A DNA stretch of 64,000 nucleotides, taken from Ruegeria aquimaris. Its GTDB lineage: Bacteria; Pseudomonadota; Alphaproteobacteria; Rhodobacterales; Rhodobacteraceae. The notes below the pieces were generated by a model. It did not search any database. It was not told where the DNA came from and saw only the letters and a program-made list of their open reading frames with translations. The stretch is taken from NCBI RefSeq assembly GCF_025751555.1, contig NZ_JAOWLB010000007.1:124001-188000 (forward strand). The letters are read 5' to 3'. Both the position numbers and the translations under genes were made by a program. Positions 46,028 to 57,014 of this stretch are shown here, one piece after another. How positions within the stretch are numbered: the first letter of the stretch is position 1; every line of letters starts with the position of its first letter.

Positions 46028-46879
46028 ATGACCGAGACACTGGACCTGACCGCCTGGATCGGGCGGAGCGAGACCCGCAGCGAACGCATCGCCCCCTTTC
46101 CCGCCAATGCCCTGGCGGCGACCCTGAATCGCGACGATCCCGAATACACCGAGGGATCGGACCTGCCGCCGCTCTGGCACTGGCTGCATTTCCTGCCCGT
46201 CTACAAGCTCTCCGACGCCGGATATGACGGACACGCCGCCCTTGGCGGCTTCCTGCCGCCGGTGCCTCTGCCGCGCCGTATGTGGGCCGGCAGCCGGTTG
46301 CGGTTCATCGAACCGCTGCGGATCGGGCGCGCGTTGCGCAAGGTTTCCACGGTCCGCTCGGTCGCGCCGAAAGAGGGGCGCACGGGCCAGCTTGTCTTTG
46401 TCACCGTCGGACATCAGGTGTTCGACAATGAAACTCTCTGCGTCGAAGAAGAGCACGACATCGTCTATCGCGAGGCGCCGCGCCCCTCTGACCCGGTGCC
46501 GCCGCCGCCTGCCGCCCCCGACAGTTGGGATTTTGCCCGCGATGTTCATCCCGACCCGGTGATGCTGTTCCGCTATTCAGCACTCACCTTCAACGGTCAC
46601 CGCATCCACTATGACCAGCCGTTCTGTGTCACTACCGAAGGTTATGAGGGGCTGGTCGTGCATGGCCCGCTGCTGGCCACGCTGCTGCTGGACCTGCTGC
46701 GCCGCGAGAAACCGGAGGCCATCGTGAAGAGCTTCGAATTCCGTGCCATTTCGACCGTGTTTGACACCACTGATTTCTCGGTGCATGGCGCGGCTGAGGC
46801 GGATGGCAAGACCTTTCGCCTCTGGGCCCGGCGGCACGATGGCGCTTTGGCCATGCAGGCACGCGCCACAATCGCCTGA
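46028..46879 (+). CDS. MaoC/FAS1-like dehydratase (mesaconyl-C4-CoA hydratase-like)
   Basis: 283 residues. Two hot-dog halves: the N-terminal half with LPPLWHWLHFLPVYKLSD and GGFLPPVPLPRRMWAGSRLR, and a C-terminal half with YSALTFNGHRIHYDQPFC, which holds the hydratase-type Asp/His. This pattern is that of fungal HTD2-like and bacterial mesaconyl-CoA hydratase proteins. It hydrates or dehydrates an acyl-CoA; the substrate is not deducible from sequence. 43 bases downstream of the GlxA-type regulator, same strand. Confidence 0.82.
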   Translation: MTETLDLTAWIGRSETRSERIAPFPANALAATLNRDDPEYTEGSDLPPLWHWLHFLPVYKLSDAGYDGHAALGGFLPPVPLPRRMWAGSRLRFIEPLRIGRALRKVSTVRSVAPKEGRTGQLVFVTVGHQVFDNETLCVEEEHDIVYREAPRPSDPVPPPPAAPDSWDFARDVHPDPVMLFRYSALTFNGHRIHYDQPFCVTTEGYEGLVVHGPLLATLLLDLLRREKPEAIVKSFEFRAISTVFDTTDFSVHGAAEADGKTFRLWARRHDGALAMQARATIA

Positions 46880-46941
46880 TCTCGTGGCAAAAGCGGCTCA
46901 ATGTGCCGGTTCGTCAGGGTCTTCCGGCACGGCCCGGTGTA

Positions 46942-47400
46942 TCAGTCCTTGGCGGGCAAGTTAACCTCGCCTTCCCAGTCGGAAATTCGGTGCGGGAGTG
47001 CCATGAATTGCGACGCCACGCGTGTTCTGGTGGTTCCGCTTCCAGTCATCCCTGAGTATTTGCCGGTGGCGGAAACGATCCGCCACTTGTTGAAGCCAAG
47101 ACTGACAACTTCCCATCTCATGGTGAACGTGTCCTCGTCCGCTCCGTACACACACACGCCACCACCGGTGATACCGCCGGGACCGCCGAACCCCGAACCG
47201 ACGCACCGAACAAACCCAGCGTCGATTGATCCTTCGTGAATGGTGTAAGTTCCGTAGTTGTCCTCTTTCCAGAAAACGTTCTCTCCCGCCGGAATTTGCT
47301 CTTGTTTGACGACATAGAAATTTGTTGCTGACACCTTCTCTGACGCAATCAGGCACTCAGGCACCAAGACAGCTGCGGCGCATAGAACGATACGGAGCAT
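46942..47400 (-). CDS. Small secreted protein, allene-oxide-cyclase-barrel-like
   Basis: 152 residues. Signal peptide at residues 1-19. The mature protein is predicted all-beta; WRIVSATGKYSGMTGSGTTRTR near the C-terminus is the kind of repeat seen in AOC-barrel and DUF3224-like beta barrels. Codon use is visibly poorer in G+C than its neighbours, which hints at transfer. A good GAGGATGAAGA ribosome site precedes the ATG. No operon partner. Confidence 0.6.
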   Translation of the reverse strand: MLRIVLCAAAVLVPECLIASEKVSATNFYVVKQEQIPAGENVFWKEDNYGTYTIHEGSIDAGFVRCVGSGFGGPGGITGGGVCVYGADEDTFTMRWEVVSLGFNKWRIVSATGKYSGMTGSGTTRTRVASQFMALPHRISDWEGEVNLPAKD

Positions 47401-47645
47401 TCTTCATCCTCGTCGGGAGGCCAAAACCAGCTTGGCAAGCTTACCTGAGCCCGCTCCCCGGCGATACTCCAAATGCAATCGGGAGGCCCAAAGCCGTACA
47501 CATGGCGGTCATCCCGTCGAAACATTTTCGCGGCCCTTTGACGAAAGACAGCTTTGTCAGGCGCCGCATTCGACAGTCCAGTTCGCGCGAATGCCAGGTC
47601 AACATGTGTTGCCAGTGTGTTTGACCCAGATTGCGGGATGTCGCC

Positions 47646-48548
47646 CTACTCCGACAACAGGTCGCGATAGAGTCCGGTCACCCACGCCGCGAACTGGCGC
47701 ACCTCGTCACGCTGGGCCGCCTCGTCGCGGGTCACCAGATAATGCGCTCGGCGTTTGGGCAGTTTGCACTCAACCGGCACGATCAGTTCGCTCCGCTCCA
47801 GATAGGGGCGGGCAAAGCTCTCCAGCACCATGGTCACGCCGGTGCCCGCGCTGACGATCTGAAGCGCGCTCAGCGAACTGTCGACAAACATCCAGTCGGC
47901 CGTCGGGCCCAGGCCCAGCCCGTGCAGGTCCGACAGCTTGCGCCAGTCGGTCTCCGAGCCGATGATCTGCACCACCTGTGACCGGGCCAGCGCCGCGATA
48001 TCCGGTGCCCCGCCCAGGGCGGCGGCAAAGGCGGGAGAGCAGACCGGCACCGCGGATTCGTGGCCCAAATGCTGAACCAGCGGTTCGTCCCAGGTTCCCA
48101 GACCCCAGCGGATATCCAGATCCAGATTGTACAAATCGAACCGATCGGCCCAGATCGAGGTTACAAAACGGACAATTATGTCTGGATGTGCGGTCTGGAA
48201 CTCGGCCAGATGCGGCGCGATGACCAGCGTCGCGCTTGAAATCGCGGCCCGCACCCGGACCTCGCGTTTGCGCTGTTTGCCGAACAACCCATCGGTCGCG
48301 ACGGCCATCTCGTCAAAGCTCTTGCGGATTGTCTGGGCATAGGCCAGCCCGATATCCGTCAGCTTGACCCCGCGTGGCAGGCGTTGGAACAGTTGTGCTT
48401 TAAGGTGTTGCTCCAAAAGGCGAATTTGCTGACTGACAGCAGCGGGCGTGAGATTCAGCTCCGCCGCCGCAGAGGAAAAACTGCTATGCCGCGCGGCGGC
48501 TTCAAAGGACTTGAGCCAGGTCACATGGGGCAGGGCGGGCATGGGCAA
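47646..48548 (-). CDS. LysR-type regulator, GcvA subfamily
   Basis: 300 residues. HTH at about 10-65: TWLKSFEAAARHSSFSSAAA and LTPAAVSQQIRLLEQHL, the GcvA pattern. Co-inducer domain follows with typical WGLGTWDEPLVQHLG. Divergent from the GMC oxidoreductase with about 96 bases between starts, so it probably regulates that gene. The name GcvA-like refers to sequence type only. Confidence 0.88.
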   Translation of the reverse strand: MPMPALPHVTWLKSFEAAARHSSFSSAAAELNLTPAAVSQQIRLLEQHLKAQLFQRLPRGVKLTDIGLAYAQTIRKSFDEMAVATDGLFGKQRKREVRVRAAISSATLVIAPHLAEFQTAHPDIIVRFVTSIWADRFDLYNLDLDIRWGLGTWDEPLVQHLGHESAVPVCSPAFAAALGGAPDIAALARSQVVQIIGSETDWRKLSDLHGLGLGPTADWMFVDSSLSALQIVSAGTGVTMVLESFARPYLERSELIVPVECKLPKRRAHYLVTRDEAAQRDEVRQFAAWVTGLYRDLLSE

Positions 48549-48644
48549 GCTTCAACGCTGATTTAGCCTTAGGCGTAAAACGCATCGTTTGATTTGTCTA
48601 TTGCTCTCTCCGAAATTGCCCGGAAAATCGCGGAAAGACCAACA

Positions 48645-50297
48645 ATGACCAAGGCGCCGGAATTCGATTTCATCATTGTCGGCGCCGGTTCGGCGGGCTG
48701 TGTCCTCGCCGACCGACTGACCGAATGCGGGCGATTCACCGTGCAGGTGATCGAAGCCGGCGGCAGTGATCAGAAGTTTTTCATAAAAATGCCAATGGGT
48801 TACGGATTGACCTTTTCCGATGCTCGGGTGAACTGGAAATATCAGGCCGAGCCGGATCCGGGCCTTGGGAACCGCATTGGGTACTGGCCGCGCGGCAAGG
48901 TGATCGGCGGGTCTTCCTCGATCAACGCGATGGCCTACATGCGTGGCCTGCCGCATGACTTTGACGATTGGGCCAAGGCCGGTGCAACCGGTTGGGACTG
49001 GAAAACCGTTCAGGAAACCTATGAGGCGCTGGAAACCGTTGTCGAGGCGGATGGAACCACATGCGGCTCCGGTCCTATTGTCGTCAGCGATCTGAGGAAC
49101 GCGATGTCCCCCTTCAGCCGCCACTTCCTGGACGCCGCCCGCGACCTGAACTGGCCTGTCCTTGGGGATCTAAACGGCAGCGCATCGCCGGGTCAGAACC
49201 AGCATCCGAACGAAGGGATGGGCTACATGCGCGCCACGGTCCGGAATGGGCGCCGATGGTCCGCCGCCGACGTCTTTCTGCGACGAGCGATCAAACGGCA
49301 CAATCTCTCTGTGGTCATTGGCGCGCGCGTCGAACGTATTCTGACAAAAGAGAAACTGGCGACTGGGGTCCGCTATCGCGTGAACGGCGAGATACGGGAA
49401 ACCAGCGCTCGGCGCGAGGTGATCCTGAGCGCGGGCGCCATCGACTCGCCCAAGTTGCTGATGCTATCGGGGATCGGTCCTGCCGCCGACCTCAGGACCC
49501 TTGGCATAGATATGGTGTTGGACCAGCCGCAGGTTGGGCAGGGGCTACAGGATCATCTTGCCGTTTCGCACTATTACTGGGCCAAGGAAGCGACCCTGAA
49601 CAGTATCCTCGGTCGACGGACAGGGCAGTTCCGCGCTGGTGTACAATATCTGTTGACGCGCGGAGGGCCGCTGTCGGTCCCCGTGAACCAAGTGAGCGGC
49701 TATCTGAGGACCAGCGGCGCGCTTGTCCCGGATGTTCAGGTTTATTGCAACCCCGCCACCTATGCGACCCTGCCGGATGGGGCGCCGCTCGTCGACCGCG
49801 ACAACGGATTCCTTTTGTGCGTTCAACCCTGTCGACCAACCAGCCGGGGCTGGATCACGTTGAGGTCTGCCGACCCGGCGGCTGCACCGCGCATTCAACC
49901 CAATTCACTTTCCACGGCGGAAGACCAGCGAACTGCCGTCGCCGCCAGCCATTTGCTTCAACAACTGGCGCAGTCGCCGACATTGCAGCGCGTGACCCGC
50001 GCCCGGCGCGACCCCGATATTCTAGAGATGGACGATGATGCCTTGCTGGAAAACTTCCGCCAGCGCGCCGGAACCGTTTTCCATGCCAGTTGCACATGCC
50101 GTATGGGTGACGGGCCGGACACATCCGTAACCGACAACCGTTTGCGGGTGCATGGGATCGGACGGCTGCGGGTCATTGACGCCTCGGCGTTTCCGAATGT
50201 CACCTCTGGCAACACCAATGCACCCACGATGATGCTGGCCGACAGGGCGGCTCGGATGGTCATCGAAGACAACCTGGGCCGCTCCGCGGTGGCCTGA
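48645..50297 (+). CDS. GMC-family oxidoreductase (choline dehydrogenase-like)
   Basis: 550 residues from ATG at 48645 with GGAAAG upstream; a TTG 51 bases earlier is rejected. FAD fold DFIIVGAGSAGCVLADRLTE; GMC signature 1 region RGKVIGGSSSINAMAYMRG and signature 2 region LSAGAIDSPKLLMLSGIGPA. C-terminal catalytic part has VFHASCTCRMG and SGNTNAPTMMLA. Oxidises an alcohol; alcohol, choline, polyethylene-glycol or sugar substrates are all possible. Regulated probably by the divergent LysR protein. Confidence 0.88.
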   Translation: MTKAPEFDFIIVGAGSAGCVLADRLTECGRFTVQVIEAGGSDQKFFIKMPMGYGLTFSDARVNWKYQAEPDPGLGNRIGYWPRGKVIGGSSSINAMAYMRGLPHDFDDWAKAGATGWDWKTVQETYEALETVVEADGTTCGSGPIVVSDLRNAMSPFSRHFLDAARDLNWPVLGDLNGSASPGQNQHPNEGMGYMRATVRNGRRWSAADVFLRRAIKRHNLSVVIGARVERILTKEKLATGVRYRVNGEIRETSARREVILSAGAIDSPKLLMLSGIGPAADLRTLGIDMVLDQPQVGQGLQDHLAVSHYYWAKEATLNSILGRRTGQFRAGVQYLLTRGGPLSVPVNQVSGYLRTSGALVPDVQVYCNPATYATLPDGAPLVDRDNGFLLCVQPCRPTSRGWITLRSADPAAAPRIQPNSLSTAEDQRTAVAASHLLQQLAQSPTLQRVTRARRDPDILEMDDDALLENFRQRAGTVFHASCTCRMGDGPDTSVTDNRLRVHGIGRLRVIDASAFPNVTSGNTNAPTMMLADRAARMVIEDNLGRSAVA

Positions 50298-50362
50298 CCC
50301 GACTGGCCCGAGGCTGTTCGGAATATTGATAGGTAAAAATTATTGAAAGCATCAGAAAATAG

Positions 50363-52681
<2,319 letters not shown>

Positions 52682-52722
52682 ACTGTTATCGTCGGTCGAT
52701 CCTTCGGCCGAGGGATGTAAAG

Positions 52723-52754
52723 AGAGGCCAGCAATGTGTTTGCTGGCCTCTTTT
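52723..52754. terminator. Intrinsic terminator of katG
   Basis: 12-bp perfect stem AGAGGCCAGCAA/TTGCTGGCCTCT, 5-base loop, then TTTCGTTGT. On the other strand it lies just past the creatininase gene, so it may work both ways. Confidence 0.9.
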
Positions 52755-52771
52755 CGTTGTCTAAGGGAAAT

Positions 52772-53512
52772 TCAACGCACCCTGTTCAGGAACTCCGCAA
52801 AGTCTGCCGCGATGCCCCGCGCGGCGCTTTCAAGCAGCCGTGCGCCATCAACGGGGTTGGCGAGCGCGGAGTGCGATCCGACCCGGCCATCGGGAAACTC
52901 GGCCCTGTGTTCAGCCGGTGGGCCGTGACGATCACCCGCATGTGCCCGGATGTAATCGGCACTCAGCGATTTCGGCGGCAGGGCGGCCTCGCCTTCGGGC
53001 AATGCTCCCAGCAATGCCTGGGTGATGGCGATCTCGGATGGGGTGGCATGCATTCCCTCCCAATCTCCGTAGAGCGTTTTGCGCATCTGGTTGACCTCTG
53101 CGGGTTCCCACCAGCTGCGGATGCAGATGGGGGACGGTGCCAGCTCTGTTACCACACGCTCCAATGGCTCAATGTTCGCCCCGTGGCCGTTGACGACATA
53201 GACCCCGCGAAACCCTTGTGCCAACAACCCCTGAAACACCGCTCTGGCATGTGCCTGAAACAGGTCCTCGGGCATGGAAACCGTCCCGGGGAAGGCGGTG
53301 TTGAACGGCGCGGGCGTATAGGCGAGAGGGGGCGCGACGATGGCGTCGCAAATCTCTGCTGCGGCCAGGGCGACCGCTTCGGCACAGATCGTGTCGGTTC
53401 CGATCCGGCCCATTGGGCCATGTTGTTCGGTCGAACCGACGGGCACCATGACCGCGGCGCCCTTTTTCAGGCATGTCTCGACCTGAAGCCATGTCATGTG
53501 GGACAGTTGCAT
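52772..53512 (-). CDS. Creatininase-family amidohydrolase
   Basis: 246 residues. Metal site motifs: VGSTEQHGPMGRIGTDT (Glu, His, Asp ligands) at about 25-42 and VVNGHGANIEPL at about 105-117; PSEIAITQALL with a Glu later. The family hydrolyses cyclic or linear amides (creatinine, formamidopyrimidine, mycofactocin precursor). Divergent from the XRE-cupin gene at 53591 and close to the ABC/Rieske island, so I assign it to that pathway as an amide hydrolase (inference). Confidence 0.85.
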   Translation of the reverse strand: MQLSHMTWLQVETCLKKGAAVMVPVGSTEQHGPMGRIGTDTICAEAVALAAAEICDAIVAPPLAYTPAPFNTAFPGTVSMPEDLFQAHARAVFQGLLAQGFRGVYVVNGHGANIEPLERVVTELAPSPICIRSWWEPAEVNQMRKTLYGDWEGMHATPSEIAITQALLGALPEGEAALPPKSLSADYIRAHAGDRHGPPAEHRAEFPDGRVGSHSALANPVDGARLLESAARGIAADFAEFLNRVR

Positions 53513-53590
53513 TCCCCTCTCCTTTTGACAACGGAGGCCTGTGGTGGCAGAGCGCTTCCCCTTTGTGCAAGAGCGTAATAACCTGTCGGC

Positions 53591-54199
53591 ATGGAAGATT
53601 CACCGCCGCTGGATATCGAGAAACCTGCGCTGGACCAGGTTGTCGGAGCGACAGTCAAGACGCACCGGATGCTGGGCGGGCTGACGTTGGCCGAGTTGTC
53701 GACACGCTCTGGCGTGTCCACTGCCATGATATCCAAGATCGAGCGCGGACAGGTTTCGGCCTCGCTGGGAACCCTGGCGGCGCTAGCTGGCGGCATCGGA
53801 GTTCCGCTGATCAACTTCTTTGCCGGAACGGTTGAGCATTCGGATGTTTCCTTTGTCGCGGCAGGCGAGGGGGTGACCGTGCAGAGGTTGGGAAGCGGTT
53901 TTGGTCATACCTACAAGATGATCGGGCGGGCCGAGGCCAGCCATGTCAGTTTCGAAAGCTTCAGTGTCACACTGGAAAAGCCGCTGAAGCCACGACCGCT
54001 CTACCGACACCGGGGGTTGGAGTTCATGCATGTCACCAGTGGTGAAATGGTGTTCCAGTGCGGAGAAGCCAAATACCACATGAAACCGGGCGACAGTATC
54101 AGCTTTGAATCAAGCAATGCGCATGGGCCGGTTGAGCTCAAGACGGATAGGGTCAGTTTCATTACCCTGGTGACCAAGGCCGTTTCCAACGACCTCTGA
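53591..54199 (+). CDS. XRE-family regulator with C-terminal cupin domain
   Basis: 202 residues. HTH about 20-75 (VKTHRMLGGLTLAELSTRSG and VSTAMISKIERGQVSASLGT). Cupin about 125-200 (LYRHRGLEFMHVTSGEMVFQ, MKPGDSISFESSNAHGPVEL). Weak ribosome site, perhaps low expression. It sits between the creatininase gene and the ABC transporter genes and is the obvious regulator of the island. Confidence 0.88.
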   Translation: MEDSPPLDIEKPALDQVVGATVKTHRMLGGLTLAELSTRSGVSTAMISKIERGQVSASLGTLAALAGGIGVPLINFFAGTVEHSDVSFVAAGEGVTVQRLGSGFGHTYKMIGRAEASHVSFESFSVTLEKPLKPRPLYRHRGLEFMHVTSGEMVFQCGEAKYHMKPGDSISFESSNAHGPVELKTDRVSFITLVTKAVSNDL

Positions 54200-54206
54200 G
54201 GGAAGC

Positions 54207-54223
54207 GGCCGCCAAAGGCGGCC
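54207..54223. terminator. Hairpin between XRE-cupin and substrate-binding protein genes
   Basis: GGCCGCC-AAA-GGCGGCC in the 38-base gap between convergent genes; no T tract. Confidence 0.45.
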
Positions 54224-54237
54224 ACCCTGTCAGGAGC

Positions 54238-55008
54238 TTACAGACCCCATTTCTTGCGGTTCTCTTCAAAGAAACCCTGGGCCGCTTTCACCTTTACCCA
54301 GTTGTTGACGTAGTTGATCCAGACCTGATCGTCCTGAGGCAGGATCATGGCGATGGGCGAGGGCGCGCGGGGTTCGGCATTGGGCACGCGCACGACAGGG
54401 AATTTGGCCTCCAGCGTGGACCCTTCGATGTTCGATGTCACGAAAACATCGGCGCGGCCGGCCAGAACCTCCTGGTATCCGCGCGCAGGCGCTTCGACGA
54501 CCTTGATGTCGGCGTTGGGGAACCATTCTCGCACCAGTTTTTCAAACGTGGTGCCAAGGGTTGTGGCAACCTTCACGCCGGGCTGGTTGATCGAGTCATA
54601 GCCCGAGAACTTGTCGGCCTTGTCCTTCGTGGTGAAGGGGAAGATCTCGACGGCGATATAGCTTTCCGAGAAACCCGCAACCTTCATCCGGGGCGGTGAG
54701 ATCGAGGCAGAACCGGTAATGTGATACTGACCGGCAACCACGCCATTGACCAATGTCTTCCAGTCGGTCGGAACGAACTCGACCTCGACGCCCAGGTCCT
54801 TGGCCAATTCGTTCATGATGTCGATGTCGTAACCCTTGTAACTGTTGGTCGCCGGGTCGCGCAGCGTCATCGGGTTCCAGTCGCCCGTTGTGCCGACCTT
54901 GAGAATCCCGTTGTCCAAGATGTCGTTCAGCGCCGATTGCGCCTGTGCCGCGGTAGACAGCACCACGCCGACAGCGGCTACCGCTATGGTCTTGAGAAAG
55001 CTATTCAT
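54238..55008 (-). CDS. Periplasmic substrate-binding protein of a polar amino-acid-type ABC transporter
   Basis: 256 residues. Signal peptide MNSFLKTIAVAAVGVVLSTA ending AQAQ. SBP_bac_3 fold: GILKVGTTGDWNPMTLRDPA, GYDIDIMNELAKDLGVEVEF and GRADVFVTSNIEGSTLEAKF. It also resembles cyclohexadienyl dehydratases of the same fold, so an aromatic or cyclic ligand is possible. Divergent from the ATPase and permease genes. Confidence 0.88.
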   Translation of the reverse strand: MNSFLKTIAVAAVGVVLSTAAQAQSALNDILDNGILKVGTTGDWNPMTLRDPATNSYKGYDIDIMNELAKDLGVEVEFVPTDWKTLVNGVVAGQYHITGSASISPPRMKVAGFSESYIAVEIFPFTTKDKADKFSGYDSINQPGVKVATTLGTTFEKLVREWFPNADIKVVEAPARGYQEVLAGRADVFVTSNIEGSTLEAKFPVVRVPNAEPRAPSPIAMILPQDDQVWINYVNNWVKVKAAQGFFEENRKKWGL

Positions 55009-55038
55009 GGGTATCTCCTGTTGGTGTTTCTGTGGCCG

Positions 55039-55052
55039 ACTGGAAAACCAGT
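55039..55052. promoter_or_regulatory. Inverted repeat in the divergent transporter promoter
   Basis: ACTGG-AAAA-CCAGT, 31 bases upstream of the substrate-binding-protein ATG on the other strand. Candidate operator. Confidence 0.4.
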
Positions 55053-55095
55053 GGATTTGATACTTGATTTAAGGGCAAGCGGACCGCTAACCTCA

Positions 55096-55119
55096 AGAAA
55101 AATATTTCTCAGGAAGAAA
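55096..55119. promoter_or_regulatory. AGAAA/TTTCT half-site array before the transporter ATPase gene
   Basis: AGAAA-AATA-TTTCT-CAGGA-AGAAA: three half-sites forming two overlapping inverted repeats, ending one base before the ATG at 55121 and covering its ribosome site. Binding would block translation initiation or transcription. A similar TTTCT pair occurs at 59248-59272. Confidence 0.45.
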
Positions 55120-55120
55120 A

Positions 55121-55882
55121 ATGCCCGCTCAAACTCAGCCCCGATCAACACAGGCGATCGAACTCAAGGGCGTGAACAAGTGGTTCGGAACCTTCCATGT
55201 TCTCAAGAATATCAACTTGTCCGTTGGTCTGGGTGAAAAAGTTGTGATCTGTGGGCCGTCGGGGTCGGGCAAGTCGACCGTGGTGCGCTGCATCAACCGG
55301 CTGGAGGAGCATCAGGAGGGGACGATTCGCGTCGATGGGGTGGAATTGACCAATGATCCGAAATCCGTGGCGGCCATCCGCTCCGAGGTTGGCATGGTTT
55401 TTCAGCAGTTCAATCTGTTCCCGCATCTGACGGTTCTTGAAAACCTGACGCTTGGCCCGATCAAGGCACGCGGTATGACCCGGTCAGAGGCCGAGGCGCG
55501 CGCGATGCACTATCTCGAGCGGGTGCATATCCCCGATCAGGCCCGCAAGCGCCCCAGCCAGTTGTCCGGTGGACAACAGCAGCGGGTGGCGATCGCGCGC
55601 TCGCTTTGCATGGAACCCAAGGTTCTTCTGTTTGACGAACCGACCTCGGCGCTGGACCCGGAAATGATCTCGGAGGTTCTCGATGTCATGGTCACGCTGG
55701 CCGAAGAGGGGATGACCATGGTGGTGGTTACGCACGAGATGGGTTTTGCCCGAAAAGTGGCCGATCAGATGGTGTTCATGGACGCGGGCGAGATCGTCGA
55801 GCAGGGGCCACCAGAGGAGTTTTTCGGGTCGCCGCGTTCCCCTCGATGCCAGAAGTTCCTGTCACAGATATTGCAGCATTGA
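55121..55882 (+). CDS. ABC transporter ATPase, polar amino-acid type
   Basis: 253 residues. Walker [10 protein letters not shown] (about 46-54), Q-loop [12 protein letters not shown], signature LSGGQQQRV, Walker [13 protein letters not shown] and His switch VVTHEMGFA. GlnQ/HisP class. Followed by the permease 13 bases downstream of its stop. Confidence 0.93.
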   Translation: MPAQTQPRSTQAIELKGVNKWFGTFHVLKNINLSVGLGEKVVICGPSGSGKSTVVRCINRLEEHQEGTIRVDGVELTNDPKSVAAIRSEVGMVFQQFNLFPHLTVLENLTLGPIKARGMTRSEAEARAMHYLERVHIPDQARKRPSQLSGGQQQRVAIARSLCMEPKVLLFDEPTSALDPEMISEVLDVMVTLAEEGMTMVVVTHEMGFARKVADQMVFMDAGEIVEQGPPEEFFGSPRSPRCQKFLSQILQH

Positions 55883-55895
55883 GGCGCGAGGGTTG

Positions 55896-56657
55896 ATGAA
55901 GAAACTCCTGCTTCTTGCACTTCCCGTTCTGGCGCTTTCGGGATGTTCCAGTTCCTCGACCTGGGGCTGGTACGTCATCAATCCGATGACGCCCGGGGGC
56001 TGGATCAATATCAAGTTCCTGATCTCGGGCATGGGCGACACCATACTGATCTCGGTGATCGCGGCAGCTCTGTCCATCGTGGTGGGCCTTGTGGTCGCCC
56101 TGCCGGGATTGTCCAAGAAACGCGGCTGGAGGCTGGTCAACCGGATCTATGTAGAATTCATCCGCTCCATCCCCCTGTTGCCCATGTTGTTCTGGGTGTT
56201 CTATGGGCTGCCGATCATTTTCCGCGAGATGGGATTGAACATTCCGATTGATCCGTTCTGGGGGGCGGTCATTACGCTGGCGCTGTCGGACAGCGCCTTT
56301 ACCGCCGAGATCTATCGGGCCGGTATTCAGTCGATCGCCAAGGGTCAGACAGAAGCGGCGCAGACCATCGGTCTGAACTACCTCCAGACCATGCGCTACG
56401 TGATCTTGCCGCAGGCGATCCGGCGCATTCTGCCGCCCCTGGCCAACCAGTTCATCTATATCGTCAAGATGAGCGCCTTTGCCAGCGTCATCGGCATGCA
56501 GGAACTGACCCGCCGCGCCAATGAACTGGTGGTTACCGAATACCGACCGCTGGAAATCTATACCCTGCTGATCCTTGAATACCTTGTACTGGTTCTGATC
56601 ATCAGCGCTGGCGTGCGTTGGCTGGAGCGGCGCATGGGCTCGGACGAACGGGGTTGA
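55896..56657 (+). CDS. ABC transporter permease, HisM/GlnP type, with a lipobox N-terminus
   Basis: 253 residues from ATG at 55896, the best start. Residues 1-17 (MKKLLLLALPVLALSGC) are a textbook lipoprotein signal with lipobox LSGC, followed by SSSSTWGWYVINP and then the permease domain with about five membrane helices. The EAA loop is EAAQTIGLNYLQTMRYVILP. Similar lipobox starts occur in some proteobacterial amino-acid permeases. Only one permease gene is present, so it probably forms a homodimer. Confidence 0.88.
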   Translation: MKKLLLLALPVLALSGCSSSSTWGWYVINPMTPGGWINIKFLISGMGDTILISVIAAALSIVVGLVVALPGLSKKRGWRLVNRIYVEFIRSIPLLPMLFWVFYGLPIIFREMGLNIPIDPFWGAVITLALSDSAFTAEIYRAGIQSIAKGQTEAAQTIGLNYLQTMRYVILPQAIRRILPPLANQFIYIVKMSAFASVIGMQELTRRANELVVTEYRPLEIYTLLILEYLVLVLIISAGVRWLERRMGSDERG

Positions 56658-56668
56658 GGAGGCGAGGC

Positions 56669-57004
56669 ATGGACTGGAAAACCTTCATGGCCGAAATCGA
56701 AGGCGATATCGCGGCCTATTCGAAAGAGGTGCCGGAAACCGTTCGCGGTTTCGGCATCATGGGCAAGGCGGCAAAGACCGATGGCGCCCTGAGCGAAAAG
56801 ACAAAGGAATTCATCGCGCTGGGGATTGCCATTGCGACCCGGTGCGACAGTTGTATCGGTTTTCACGTGCGCTCGCTCGTGCGGCTGGGGGCGACCCGGG
56901 CCGAAATGTGCGAGGCCCTGGCGATGGCCACCTACATGGGGGGCGGGCCCTCGTATGCCTATAGCGCCAAGGCGCTGAAGGCGTTTGACGTGTTTTCTGC
57001 GTAG
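56669..57004 (+). CDS. AhpD-like/carboxymuconolactone decarboxylase family protein
   Basis: 111 residues from ATG at 56669. The redox motif ATRCDSCIGFHVRSLV has the CxxC and downstream His of AhpD-like peroxidases. The family shows peroxidase, decarboxylase or unknown roles. 11 bases after the permease stop and 10 before the Rieske gene, so it is coupled to the oxygenase; protection from peroxide leaked by the oxygenase is one possibility (inference). Confidence 0.85.
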   Translation: MDWKTFMAEIEGDIAAYSKEVPETVRGFGIMGKAAKTDGALSEKTKEFIALGIAIATRCDSCIGFHVRSLVRLGATRAEMCEALAMATYMGGGPSYAYSAKALKAFDVFSA

Positions 57005-57014
57005 GGGGGTGGAT

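Noticed and set aside
48594-48644. TTG start for the GMC oxidoreductase, 17 codons upstream
   Set aside because: The ATG at 48645 has a ribosome site and sits right before the FAD-binding fold; the extra residues are not typical.
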